A stretch of 36,311 nt of DNA from Flavobacterium sp. ACN6. GTDB lineage: Bacteria; Bacteroidota; Bacteroidia; Flavobacteriales; Flavobacteriaceae. Position numbers and translations under genes: made by a program. Location: positions 1-36,311 of the forward strand of contig NZ_MRCQ01000022.1 in NCBI RefSeq assembly GCF_002304005.1, in the 5' to 3' direction. Positions 7,996 through 16,035 of this stretch are shown here, piece after piece (within the stretch, counting starts at the first letter, position 1; every line of letters begins with the position of its first letter). Under the pieces are notes generated by a model. That model made no database searches and had not been told where the DNA came from. It saw only the letters and a program-made list of their open reading frames with translations.

Positions 7996-9429
7996 ATGAC
8001 TAACATTTCACAAAAATTATCCATCAAGGAAAAAATTGGCTACAGTTTAGGAGACCTTGCTGCCAATTTAGTTTTTCAAACTTTGATGACATATCTGGCT
8101 TATTTCTATACTGATATTTACGGTCTCTCGCCAACAGATTCTTCTATAATCATGTTAGTGGTTGGTTTAATTGCAGCTTTTATTTTTAACCCAATTATTG
8201 GTGTTTTAGCAGATAGAACGAGTACCAAATGGGGAAAATTCAGACCTTGGATTCTGGCAACAGCAATTCCGCTTGGTGTGGTGGCATTATTGGCATTTTC
8301 AACTCCAGATTTTGCTTATAAAGGAAAAGTAATTTATGCAGTTGTAACTTATACATTATTACTGCTTTTTTATGCAGGAAATAATCTGCCGTATTCTGCT
8401 TTAAGCGGCGTCATTACTGGCGACATGTCAGAGAGAAATAGTATGTCATCGTACCGTTTTGTGGCCGTTATGTTTGCACAATTTTTTGTTCAGGTTTTTA
8501 TGCTTGGAATTATAAAAAGTGCTGGAAACGGCGATAAAGCAATTGGTATTGAAAAGGTTATGACAGTTTTGGCAATCATTGGAACCATTATGCTGTTGAT
8601 AACATTTTTAACGACAAAAGAAAGAATCATTCCAAAACCAGAACAGAAGTCGAGTATAAAAGAAGATTTAAGCGATTTGGTTAAAAATAGACCTTGGATT
8701 ATTATGCTCACGCTTACGACTTTGGTTTTTATTACTTTGGCCATGAAAGGCGGTTCGTATGTGTACTATTTTGAAAACTATGTAGATAAAGATCAACTGG
8801 CTGTTTTTATTCAACCAATATTAGATACTTTATCGAAAATTGGTTTGAATCATTTTGGAAATGATCCCGTTTCAGCTGGATTTGGATTGTTTAATGCAGG
8901 CGGAATTATTTTTATGATTGTCGGAATTACATTGTCTAAAAATCTGGCCGATAAGTACGGAAAGCGAAATGTGTTCGGATTGTTTTTATTTATTTCGACA
9001 CTGTTTATTGTTGCTTTTTATTTCTTTCCGCCAACTTCAATCAGCTTAATTTTTTTCTCCCAAATCTTGCACGGATTTTTCTACGGAATTACCATCCCAA
9101 TTCTTTGGGCGATGATTGCAGATGTTGCTGATTATTCAGAATGGCTGAATAACCGTCGCGCAACAGCGATTATTTTCTCAGCCATGATGGTGGGTTTAAA
9201 AGCGGGATTAAGCATTGGCGGTGCTTTAACGACATTGTTTTTAGGATATTTTCATTACGCTCCAAACTCAGCTGTACAGAACGAAAATGCTATTAACGGA
9301 ATCAAATTATTGGTCAGTATTTTTCCTGCCATTCCATTTTTGATTGGAGCGGGACTATTGTTTTTCTATAAAATCAATAAAGAAATGGAAGTGCAGATTG
9401 AAACTGACTTAAAACAAAGAAGAACTTAA
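7996..9429 (+). CDS. GPH-family (MFS-type) cation/sugar symporter, likely xyloside importer
   Basis: This 477-residue inner-membrane protein belongs to the glycoside-pentoside-hexuronide symporter family (MelB, XylP, XynB type). Its N-terminus KEKIGYSLGDLAANLVFQ is the family signature, followed by about 12 hydrophobic segments. The loop DRTSTKWGKFRPWILATAIP (near 73-92) is the conserved cytoplasmic loop between helices 2 and 3, and KNRPWIIML (near 229) sits in the central loop. It is 24 bp ahead of the GH43 gene and so co-transcribed with it, which points to xylobiose or small xylo-oligosaccharides as cargo. Regulation by the LacI-type protein is likely through the site at 7848-7859. The precise substrate is inferred from context. 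Confidence 0.88.
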   Translation: MTNISQKLSIKEKIGYSLGDLAANLVFQTLMTYLAYFYTDIYGLSPTDSSIIMLVVGLIAAFIFNPIIGVLADRTSTKWGKFRPWILATAIPLGVVALLAFSTPDFAYKGKVIYAVVTYTLLLLFYAGNNLPYSALSGVITGDMSERNSMSSYRFVAVMFAQFFVQVFMLGIIKSAGNGDKAIGIEKVMTVLAIIGTIMLLITFLTTKERIIPKPEQKSSIKEDLSDLVKNRPWIIMLTLTTLVFITLAMKGGSYVYYFENYVDKDQLAVFIQPILDTLSKIGLNHFGNDPVSAGFGLFNAGGIIFMIVGITLSKNLADKYGKRNVFGLFLFISTLFIVAFYFFPPTSISLIFFSQILHGFFYGITIPILWAMIADVADYSEWLNNRRATAIIFSAMMVGLKAGLSIGGALTTLFLGYFHYAPNSAVQNENAINGIKLLVSIFPAIPFLIGAGLLFFYKINKEMEVQIETDLKQRRT

Positions 9430-9453
9430 TTATTTAAAAAAATAAAGATCACT

Positions 9454-10488
9454 ATGCCTGAAGATAGTATTGAACAAATTAATTTCGAGGAAATTAATGA
9501 ACTGGCGATTTCAAAGCCATTAGTTTCTCACATATATACAGCCGATCCTTCGGCGCATGTATTTAATGGAAAAATTTACATTTATCCGTCGCACGACATT
9601 GACGCAGGAATTCCGTTTAATGACAACGGAGATCATTTCGGAATGGAAGATTATCACGTTTTTTCAATGGAAGATATTACATCAAAAGCCGTAGATAATG
9701 GTGTAGCACTTCATGTAAATGATGTTGCTTGGGCAGAAAAACAAATGTGGGCGCCAGATGCGGCACATAAAAGCGGGAAGTATTATTTGTATTTTCCTGC
9801 TAAACGTGCCAATGGAATTTTCCAGATTGGTGTTGCTGTCAGCGATTCTCCTTCGGGGCCATTTATGCCTGAACCAGATGCGATAAAAGGAAGTTACAGT
9901 ATTGATCCCGCGGTTTTTGAAGACGAAGACGGAAAGCACTATATTTATTTTGGAGGAATTTGGGGTGGACAGCTTCAGAAATATAGAAATAATAGATACG
10001 ATCAGGATAATGAAGAGCCAGATGGAAATGAACCTGCCTTAGGGCCAATTGTGGCGCAGCTTACTGATAATATGCTGGAGTTTGCCGAGGAACCAAAAGA
10101 AATTAAGATTGTGGATGAAAACGGAGAAGTTTTGCTTGCCGGCGATAATAATCGTCGTTTTTTTGAAGCTTCCTGGGTTCATAAATACAACGGGAAATAC
10201 TATTTTTCATACTCGACTGGAGATACTCATTTTATTTGTTATGCGATTGGAGACAATCCGTATGGGCCGTTTACATATCAGGGGAGAATCTTGAATCCGG
10301 TTGTGGGCTGGACTTCGCACCATTCGATTTGTGAAGTTGAGAATGAATGGTATTTGTTTTATCACGATTCAAGTTTATCAAAAGGAGTAACGCATTTAAG
10401 AAGTATTAAAGTAACCAAAATCGATTATCTCGAAGACGGTTCAATTGTAACGATTGATCCTTATGGAATAAGAAGATCGCTGGATTAA
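9454..10488 (+). CDS. Cytoplasmic GH43 beta-xylosidase/alpha-L-arabinofuranosidase
   Basis: A 344-residue five-bladed beta-propeller glycosidase of family 43, without any signal peptide, so it works in the cytoplasm on imported oligomers. Expected catalytic residues are visible: D31 (YTADPSAHVF, base), D151 (YSIDPAVFEDEDG, pKa modulator) and E238 (FFEASWVHKY, acid); HHSICEVENEWYLFYHD (289-305) supplies the conserved histidine region. Length matches a single catalytic domain with no additional beta-sandwich. Position directly behind the symporter implies that it splits what the symporter brings in, most likely xylobiose or arabinosylated oligomers. GH43 members differ in substrate, so xylosidase against arabinofuranosidase cannot be decided here. 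Confidence 0.92.
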   Translation: MPEDSIEQINFEEINELAISKPLVSHIYTADPSAHVFNGKIYIYPSHDIDAGIPFNDNGDHFGMEDYHVFSMEDITSKAVDNGVALHVNDVAWAEKQMWAPDAAHKSGKYYLYFPAKRANGIFQIGVAVSDSPSGPFMPEPDAIKGSYSIDPAVFEDEDGKHYIYFGGIWGGQLQKYRNNRYDQDNEEPDGNEPALGPIVAQLTDNMLEFAEEPKEIKIVDENGEVLLAGDNNRRFFEASWVHKYNGKYYFSYSTGDTHFICYAIGDNPYGPFTYQGRILNPVVGWTSHHSICEVENEWYLFYHDSSLSKGVTHLRSIKVTKIDYLEDGSIVTIDPYGIRRSLD

Positions 10489-10564
10489 AACGTTAATTAT
10501 CAATAAAAAATGTTTAATCTAAGTCCCAGAGGCACGATATGTTTTTTAAATGCCGAATAGATGT

Positions 10565-10636
10565 CGCTCCGCTAGAGCTTTAAAATTCGTGAATGATTGG
10601 TCTATAAATATTACGCTCCGCTGGAGCTTTAAAATT
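10565..10636. repeat. Two copies of a 23-bp repeat (GCTCCGCTnGAGC hairpin)
   Basis: CGCTCCGCTAGAGCTTTAAAATT (one copy, 10565-10587) recurs at 10614-10636 with a single base change. Each copy contains a small GCTCC/GGAGC hairpin, perfect in the second. They occupy the first half of the 398-bp gap between the GH43 and GntR-type genes. Confidence 0.75.
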
Positions 10637-10674
10637 GATTTTTATATCTGATATAACCATTAGAGTTTTTGAAA

Positions 10675-10780
10675 ACGGTTTGCGTGAGGGATAGCAGTGG
10701 AAAGCCCACAGCCTGACGAAGGAAGAGCGAGGACTTGTAACGAATAGCCCGACCCGCCTTTTTTCGGCGGGACACGCCCA
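10675..10780 (+). repeat. Structured dispersed element, possible RNA
   Basis: The segment folds on paper as an outer GCGTG (10682-10686)/CACGC (10773-10777) helix enclosing a GTGG/CCAC hairpin (10697-10709) and a CCCGCC/GGCGGG hairpin with a T-rich loop (10753-10771). It is far more GC-rich than its surroundings. I have seen such blocks repeatedly in Flavobacterium intergenic DNA; whether they are transcribed is unknown. Open frames through it are not credible genes. Confidence 0.55.
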
Positions 10781-10865
10781 AAATTTGAAAATAGTAATTT
10801 TTAAAAATTAACAATTTTAATGTCAAAAAGAATTTTTTGTAAAAAAAAATTATCTACTTTAGCAT

Positions 10866-10885
10866 AACAGAACGGAACAGAACGG
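10866..10885 (+). promoter_or_regulatory. Tandem 10-bp direct repeat at the start of the GntR-type gene (candidate operator)
   Basis: AACAGAACGG occurs twice head-to-tail (10866-10875, 10876-10885), ending one base before the ATG. The pair is framed by AGCATA (10861-10866) and TATGC(T) (10886-10891), so the whole block is also flanked by an inverted repeat. TACTTTAG (10855-10862) just upstream is a weak -7-like element. Autoregulation by the gene product is the simplest reading. Confidence 0.5.
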
Positions 10886-10886
10886 T

Positions 10887-11894
10887 ATGCTAAAAGAAGA
10901 AGAAAAATTTGAGTTTGTAATTAATCATGACAGTGATATTCCGAAGTACCAGCAGCTGGTTGACGGAATCACAAATTCGATAGCAGAAAATATTTTGCAA
11001 AAGGGAGATTTGCTGCCATCTGTAAATGTGATCTGCAAAACATATCAGCTTTCTAGGGATACAGTTTTTAAGGCGTATTCGATTCTAAAGGAGCAGAAAA
11101 CAATCGATTCTGTACCCAATAAAGGCTATTATGTGGCAGGTGAAACGAGAAAAGTACTTTTGGTTTTAGATACTTTTAAAGCTTATAAAGAGGTTTTGTA
11201 TCATTCGGTTGTAAATAATCTCCCTGATAATGTGATTATTGATGTGCAGTTTCATCATTATAATATTGATGTTTTTAAAACGATTATCAATAATGGAATC
11301 GGGAAGTATTATAAATATGTGGTTATGAATTTTGATCACAAGGCTATTGCTCCTGCTTTGTCGGCAATTTCAAATGATAAACTGCTTTTGATCGATTGGA
11401 ATATTCAGGCGGATAAAACGCATAATTATGTTTTTCAGGATTTTGGAAAGGCATTTTATGAATCTTTGACACAGGCGGTTGACTTGTTTAAAAAGTATAA
11501 AAAGATAGATTTTATATATCCAGATTTTACGAATCACCCGTGGGAAACGGTTGAGTTTTTTAAGAAATTCTGTGGTGATTTTAATTTTAAATATGAAATT
11601 ATTACAGATCCTAAAAAGTTTAATATCGAAAAAGAAATTGCTTACATCAGTGTGAGTGACAGGATTTTGGGGTACTTTTTAGAGCAATGTAAAGAGAAGG
11701 ATTTTGAGCCTGGAAAAGATGTTGGTTTTTTGTCGTATAACGAAACTCCAATGAAAAAGTTTATATATAAAGGAATATCGGTTGTTTCAACTGATTTTAA
11801 AGAAATAGGAACCAAAGCAGCGGCATTTATTACGCATGATGAAGATACTCAGTGTTATGTGCCGACAAATTTAATATTAAGAGAATCATTGTAA
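10887..11894 (+). CDS. GntR-family regulator with sugar-binding-type sensor domain, probable xylose regulator
   Basis: The 335-residue protein starts with a GntR winged helix (about 10-75: IPKYQQLVDGITNSIAEN, then GDLLPSVNVICKTYQLSRDT and the wing NKGYYV). It continues into a periplasmic-binding-protein-like sensor rather than the usual FCD or UTRA domain. This GntR-plus-PBP form is found in Bacteroidota next to sugar kinases. The xylulokinase gene starts 3 bp after its stop and xylose isomerase follows, so it is the first gene of the operon and probably responds to xylose or a xylose derivative. The direct repeats overlapping its start region are the best operator candidate. The sensor domain assignment is weaker than the HTH. 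Confidence 0.85.
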   Translation: MLKEEEKFEFVINHDSDIPKYQQLVDGITNSIAENILQKGDLLPSVNVICKTYQLSRDTVFKAYSILKEQKTIDSVPNKGYYVAGETRKVLLVLDTFKAYKEVLYHSVVNNLPDNVIIDVQFHHYNIDVFKTIINNGIGKYYKYVVMNFDHKAIAPALSAISNDKLLLIDWNIQADKTHNYVFQDFGKAFYESLTQAVDLFKKYKKIDFIYPDFTNHPWETVEFFKKFCGDFNFKYEIITDPKKFNIEKEIAYISVSDRILGYFLEQCKEKDFEPGKDVGFLSYNETPMKKFIYKGISVVSTDFKEIGTKAAAFITHDEDTQCYVPTNLILRESL

Positions 11895-11897
11895 ATT

Positions 11898-13379
11898 ATG
11901 TATTATATCGGATATGATATTGGAAGTTCTTCTGTCAAGGCAGCCTTGGTAGAAGCCGAAACGGGCAAAAAAGTAATTGTTTTGAACGAGCCTCAAAACG
12001 AAATGGAAATTTTGTCTCTGCATTCAGACTGGGCAGAACAGGATCCTGAAATTTGGTGGCAGCACATTTGTACGGCTACAAAAAGAGCAATTAAAGAAGC
12101 TAATATTGATGCGTCTAAAATTCAGGGTATTGGTATTTCGTATCAAATGCACGGATTGGTGATTGTGGACAAAGCTGGAAATTCGCTTAGAAATTCGATC
12201 ATTTGGTGCGACAGCCGTGCGGTTGAAATTGGAAATAAGGCTTTCGCCGAAATTGGAGAGCAAAAATGTATGGAGCATTTATTAAATTCTCCAGGAAATT
12301 TTACGGCTTCGAAATTGAAATGGGTGAAAGAAAATGAACCAGAAGTTTACAATAATATTGATAAATACATGCTTCCTGGAGATTATATCGCTTTGAAACT
12401 AACAGGCGAAGTAACAACAACCAAAAATGGTTTGTCTGAAGGAATGCTTTGGGATTATAAAGATAATAAAGTGGCCAACTGGCTTTTGGATTATTATGGA
12501 ATTGACCAATCTTTGACGCCAAGAATTGTAGAAAACTTTACAAATCAGGGAATTGTTACAGAACAAGCTTCGGCTGCATCTGGACTTCCTGCAGGAATTC
12601 CAATTGTTTACAGAGCGGGAGATCAGCCTAATAATGCTTTGGCATTGAATGTGTTGAATCCGGGAGAAGTTGCGGCAACTGGCGGAACTTCGGGTGTGTT
12701 TTATGCTGTAAGCGAACTGTCATCAGGAAAAAGTACGCGAGTAAACAATTTCGTTCACGTTAATTACGAATTGGAGACGCCTCGAATTGGTAAATTATTG
12801 AATATTAACGGAGCAGGAATTCAGTACAGATGGCTACGTAATAATATGGGTAACGAAAGTTATGAAGCAATGAATGAAAAAGCTTCGAATATTGAAGTGG
12901 GATCAGAAGGTGTGGTCGTAATTCCGTTTGGAAATGGTGCTGAGCGTATGTTCAACAACAAGAATATTGGAACTCATTTCTTGAACCTCAACTTAAATAT
13001 TCACAACAGTGCACATTTGTTTAGAGCTTCTTTAGAAGGAATTGCTTTTTCGTTTGTGTACGGAATGGAATGTTTAAAAGATGATAATGCAACGATTAAT
13101 GTTATTAGAGCAGGAAATGATAACCTTTTTCGTTCGGAGATTTTCTCTAATACCGTGGCGACTTTAATTGGTCACGAAATTGAAATTTACAATACAACGG
13201 GAGCAGTAGGCGCAGCGAGAGCAGTGGGTTTAAAAGATGGCGATTACAGTAAATTTGGAGCTAATATTAGTGCCAACGATCATGTAATGACTTTTTTACC
13301 GCTGACAAACAAAGAGCCTTACGAGACGGCATATCAAAAATGGAAACAAGAGTTAGAATTAATATTAACAAATAAATAA
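11898..13379 (+). CDS. xylB: Xylulokinase
   Basis: Phosphorylates D-xylulose to D-xylulose 5-phosphate with ATP. The 493-residue FGGY-family protein shows the N-terminal phosphate loop YIGYDIGSSSVKAALVE (D8), the substrate-binding MHG motif at 84-86, WCDSRA at 103-108, catalytic base D242 in RAGDQPNNALALN, and the C-terminal ATP-domain motif starting AATGGTSGVFY near 255. It is translationally close to the upstream regulator (3-bp gap) and to xylA (9-bp gap). The order regulator-kinase-isomerase supports xylulose over other FGGY substrates. Confidence 0.94.
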   Translation: MYYIGYDIGSSSVKAALVEAETGKKVIVLNEPQNEMEILSLHSDWAEQDPEIWWQHICTATKRAIKEANIDASKIQGIGISYQMHGLVIVDKAGNSLRNSIIWCDSRAVEIGNKAFAEIGEQKCMEHLLNSPGNFTASKLKWVKENEPEVYNNIDKYMLPGDYIALKLTGEVTTTKNGLSEGMLWDYKDNKVANWLLDYYGIDQSLTPRIVENFTNQGIVTEQASAASGLPAGIPIVYRAGDQPNNALALNVLNPGEVAATGGTSGVFYAVSELSSGKSTRVNNFVHVNYELETPRIGKLLNINGAGIQYRWLRNNMGNESYEAMNEKASNIEVGSEGVVVIPFGNGAERMFNNKNIGTHFLNLNLNIHNSAHLFRASLEGIAFSFVYGMECLKDDNATINVIRAGNDNLFRSEIFSNTVATLIGHEIEIYNTTGAVGAARAVGLKDGDYSKFGANISANDHVMTFLPLTNKEPYETAYQKWKQELELILTNK

Positions 13380-13388
13380 AAGAACAAA

Positions 13389-14714
13389 ATGATAGTTTTA
13401 GGAGATAAAGAATACTACAAAGGTATTGGTCAAATTAAATTTGAAGGAAAGGAATCTGATAATCCATTAGCATTTAAATATTACAATCCAGACCAAGTTG
13501 TAGCTGGAAAAACTATGCGTGAGCACTTTAAATTTGCTATTGCATATTGGCACACATTCTGCGGACAAGGAAGTGATCCATTCGGGCCAGGAACGCAGCA
13601 ATTTGCTTGGGATCAATCTACAGATGCGGTTCAAGCAGCGAAAGACAAGGCTGATGCAGCTTTTGAATTTATAAGCAAAATGGGATTCGATTATTTCTGT
13701 TTCCACGATTACGATTTGATTGCTGAAGGAGCAACTTTCGCAGAATCTGAAAAACGTCTGGCGACAATTACAGAATACTTAAAACAGAAAAAAGCGGAGT
13801 CTGGAATTAAATTACTTTGGGGAACTTCAAACTGTTTTTCAAACCCAAGATTTATGAACGGTGCGGCTACAAATCCTGATTTTAATGTAGTAGCAAGAGC
13901 CGGAGGACAAGTAAAATTAGCACTTGACGCAACGATTGCATTAGGCGGAGAAAACTATGTATTCTGGGGTGGTAGAGAAGGTTATATGTCTTTACTAAAC
14001 ACAGATATGGGAAGAGAATTAGACCACATGGCGCAATTCTTGGCAATGTCTAGAGATTATGCAAGAGCACAAGGTTTTAAAGGAACTTTCTTTATCGAGC
14101 CAAAACCAATGGAGCCGTCTAAACACCAATACGATTTTGATACTGCAACAGCAATTGGATTCTTAAAGGAATATGGTTTAGATAAAGATTTCAAAATCAA
14201 TATCGAGGTAAACCACGCTACATTGGCACAACACACTTTCCAACACGAATTAGAAGTTGCTGCAAAAGCTGGAATGTTAGGAAGTATTGATGCAAACAGA
14301 GGTGATTACCAAAACGGATGGGATACAGATCAGTTCCCAAATAATATCCAGGAAACTACTGAAGCTATGTTGGTTTTCTTAAAAGCTGGCGGATTACAAG
14401 GTGGCGGTGTAAACTTTGACGCAAAAATCAGAAGAAATTCTACAGATTTAGAAGATGTTTTCTTGGCGCACATTGGTGGTGCTGATACTTTTGCAAGGGC
14501 TTTATTGACTGCAGATAAAATTATTACTTCGTCTCCTTACGAAAAATTAAGAACAGAAAGATACAGCTCTTTTGATTCTGGAAAAGGTAAAGAATTCGAA
14601 AACGGAAAATTAAACCTTAAAGATTTATATGATATTGCAAACCAAAATGGAGAATTAACGCTTCAAAGCGGTAAGCAAGAATTGTTTGAAAATATCATCA
14701 ACCAATATATTTAA
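13389..14714 (+). CDS. xylA: Xylose isomerase
   Basis: Interconverts D-xylose and D-xylulose using two divalent cations in a TIM barrel. At 441 residues it is the longer class II form. Signature segments: YWHTFCGQGSDPFGPGT (53-69), catalytic H106 and D109 in FHDYDL, WGGREGY (193-199), metal ligand E237 and K239 in FIEPKP, the ligand block NRGDYQNGWDTDQFP, and a C-terminal metal Asp in GVNFDAKIRRNS. Codon use is relatively smooth, as expected for a well-expressed enzyme. It ends the operon; a strong terminator hairpin follows within 30 bp. Confidence 0.97.
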   Translation: MIVLGDKEYYKGIGQIKFEGKESDNPLAFKYYNPDQVVAGKTMREHFKFAIAYWHTFCGQGSDPFGPGTQQFAWDQSTDAVQAAKDKADAAFEFISKMGFDYFCFHDYDLIAEGATFAESEKRLATITEYLKQKKAESGIKLLWGTSNCFSNPRFMNGAATNPDFNVVARAGGQVKLALDATIALGGENYVFWGGREGYMSLLNTDMGRELDHMAQFLAMSRDYARAQGFKGTFFIEPKPMEPSKHQYDFDTATAIGFLKEYGLDKDFKINIEVNHATLAQHTFQHELEVAAKAGMLGSIDANRGDYQNGWDTDQFPNNIQETTEAMLVFLKAGGLQGGGVNFDAKIRRNSTDLEDVFLAHIGGADTFARALLTADKIITSSPYEKLRTERYSSFDSGKGKEFENGKLNLKDLYDIANQNGELTLQSGKQELFENIINQYI

Positions 14715-14737
14715 TTGGTATTTTTTAGAAGATATGA

Positions 14738-14773
14738 GACCTAACAGGTTTTTAAAACCTGTTAGGTCTTTTT
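14738..14773 (+). terminator. Rho-independent terminator after xylA (dispersed repeat type)
   Basis: GACCTAACAGGTTTT (14738-14752) pairs perfectly with AAAACCTGTTAGGTC (14754-14768), followed by TTTTT. The ACCTAACAGGTTTT arm resembles other repeat hairpins of Flavobacterium intergenic regions, so a mobile-repeat origin is possible. Confidence 0.85.
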
Positions 14774-15262
14774 AAAAATATTTATTAAGACAGAATATCT
14801 GAAAGATTTATAATTTTTAAAATGATAGCTATAGAAAGTTAAATTGTTTTTAAAAGCTATTTTAATTTATTTCTTAAGATAAAATAAAGAAATGTGTATT
14901 AAGACTATGACTTGTTTTTGAGATCTAAATTTTACGAAAATAGATGGAAGGTTTAGTTACTATTTTTTGATAATGAAAACCAAAATAAGTCAGTTTGATA
15001 AAATAATAAGTGAGTATTTTTTATTGATGGTTTTTTGAAGAGCGGAATCGATCGAGATGCACATTTTACTCACTGTACTTAGACGCACTGCAGTGCGTTT
15101 CTACAAATTGCTGGAAACTACACAGAATCTTTGTCAAAGTTGTTTACATTGACAAAGTTAATTAAACACAATCTTGTCATTTCAAGGAAAAAGAAACGAC
15201 AAACTACACGATTTACTCAAAATAAACCACTATTTAATCAAACTATTTAAACCAAAAAAACT
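14774..15262. other. Gene-free interval between xylA and transaldolase gene
   Basis: No believable reading frame is present. It holds the 16-bp palindrome at 15083-15098 and a small hairpin, CTTTGTCAA (15129-15137) with TTGACAAAG (15149-15157), related to the hairpin at 31033-31065. I could not identify a clear TAnnTTTG promoter for the downstream gene. Confidence 0.6.
15083..15098. repeat. Perfect 16-bp palindrome, REP-like
   Basis: ACGCACTGCAGTGCGT is its own reverse complement; flanking AG/TT and CTAC extend the near-symmetry. The core resembles a dispersed palindrome I know from Flavobacterium intergenic DNA, though I cannot count copies from this window. Confidence 0.75.
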
Positions 15263-15919
15263 ATGAAATTTTTTATTGATACCGCTAATCTTCAGGATAT
15301 TCAAGAAGCGCAGGCATTAGGCGTTTTAGACGGCGTAACAACCAATCCATCTTTAATGGCAAAAGAAGGAATTAGCGGAAAAGATAATATTCTAAAACAT
15401 TATTTGAATATTTGTAATATTGTAGAGGGCGATGTTTCTGCCGAGGTAATTTCAACCGATTTTGACGGAATGATACGAGAAGGCGAGGAGCTTGCTGCAC
15501 TTCATCCGCAGATTGTGGTGAAACTGCCTATGATTGGCGATGGCATAAAAGCTTGTAAATACTTTTCTTCTAAAGGAATTAAAACCAATGTAACTTTAGT
15601 ATTTTCTGCTGGACAAGCTTTATTAGCGGCAAAAGCTGGAGCGACTTATGTTTCTCCATTTTTAGGACGTTTAGATGATGTTTCGACAGACGGAATGCAT
15701 CTGATTGAAGAAATTAGAGAAATCTACAATAATTATAATTATCAAACACAAATATTATCTGCCTCAATAAGACATACTATGCATATTGTAAACTGTGCAA
15801 AAGTAGGGTCGGATGTAATGACGGGACCACTTTCGGCAATAAAAGGATTATTAAAACATCCGTTAACCGATATTGGTTTAAAACAATTTGTTGAAGATGC
15901 TAAAAAGATGAATCTTTAA
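15263..15919 (+). CDS. Transaldolase (TalC/FSA-like small form)
   Basis: A 218-residue TIM-barrel aldolase of the small transaldolase / fructose-6-phosphate aldolase subfamily. MKFFIDTANLQDIQEA and GVTTNPSLMAKEG are the family N-terminus; K87 in IVVKLPMIGDGIKA is the Schiff-base lysine; TLVFSAGQALLAAKAGATYVSPFLGRLDD follows as barrel strands 5 and 6. It would move three-carbon units between pentose phosphate intermediates, which suits its place downstream of xylA and xylB: xylulose 5-phosphate enters the same pathway. It is 548 bp from xylA and has its own terminator, so it is a separate transcription unit. Transaldolase against true F6P aldolase cannot be settled by these motifs. Confidence 0.92.
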   Translation: MKFFIDTANLQDIQEAQALGVLDGVTTNPSLMAKEGISGKDNILKHYLNICNIVEGDVSAEVISTDFDGMIREGEELAALHPQIVVKLPMIGDGIKACKYFSSKGIKTNVTLVFSAGQALLAAKAGATYVSPFLGRLDDVSTDGMHLIEEIREIYNNYNYQTQILSASIRHTMHIVNCAKVGSDVMTGPLSAIKGLLKHPLTDIGLKQFVEDAKKMNL

Positions 15920-15943
15920 TAAATTCCATTTTTGTACAATTTT

Positions 15944-15979
15944 AAACTCCCTTTCAGTCATTTGAAACGGAGTTTTTTT
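15944..15979 (+). terminator. Rho-independent terminator after the transaldolase gene
   Basis: AAACTCCCTTTCA pairs with TGAAACGGAGTTT with one C-C mismatch and a 6-nt loop, followed by a run of T. It separates the gene from the convergent LysR gene. Confidence 0.85.
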
Positions 15980-16035
15980 AATTGAAAGCGACTGATTATT
16001 TCTGGATTCATGTTTCTAAGAAACAATAAAAAAAT

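Noticed and set aside
10629..10826. 65-residue frame on the - strand
   Set aside because: It runs through the structured GC-rich repeat block; no start context or protein-like pattern.
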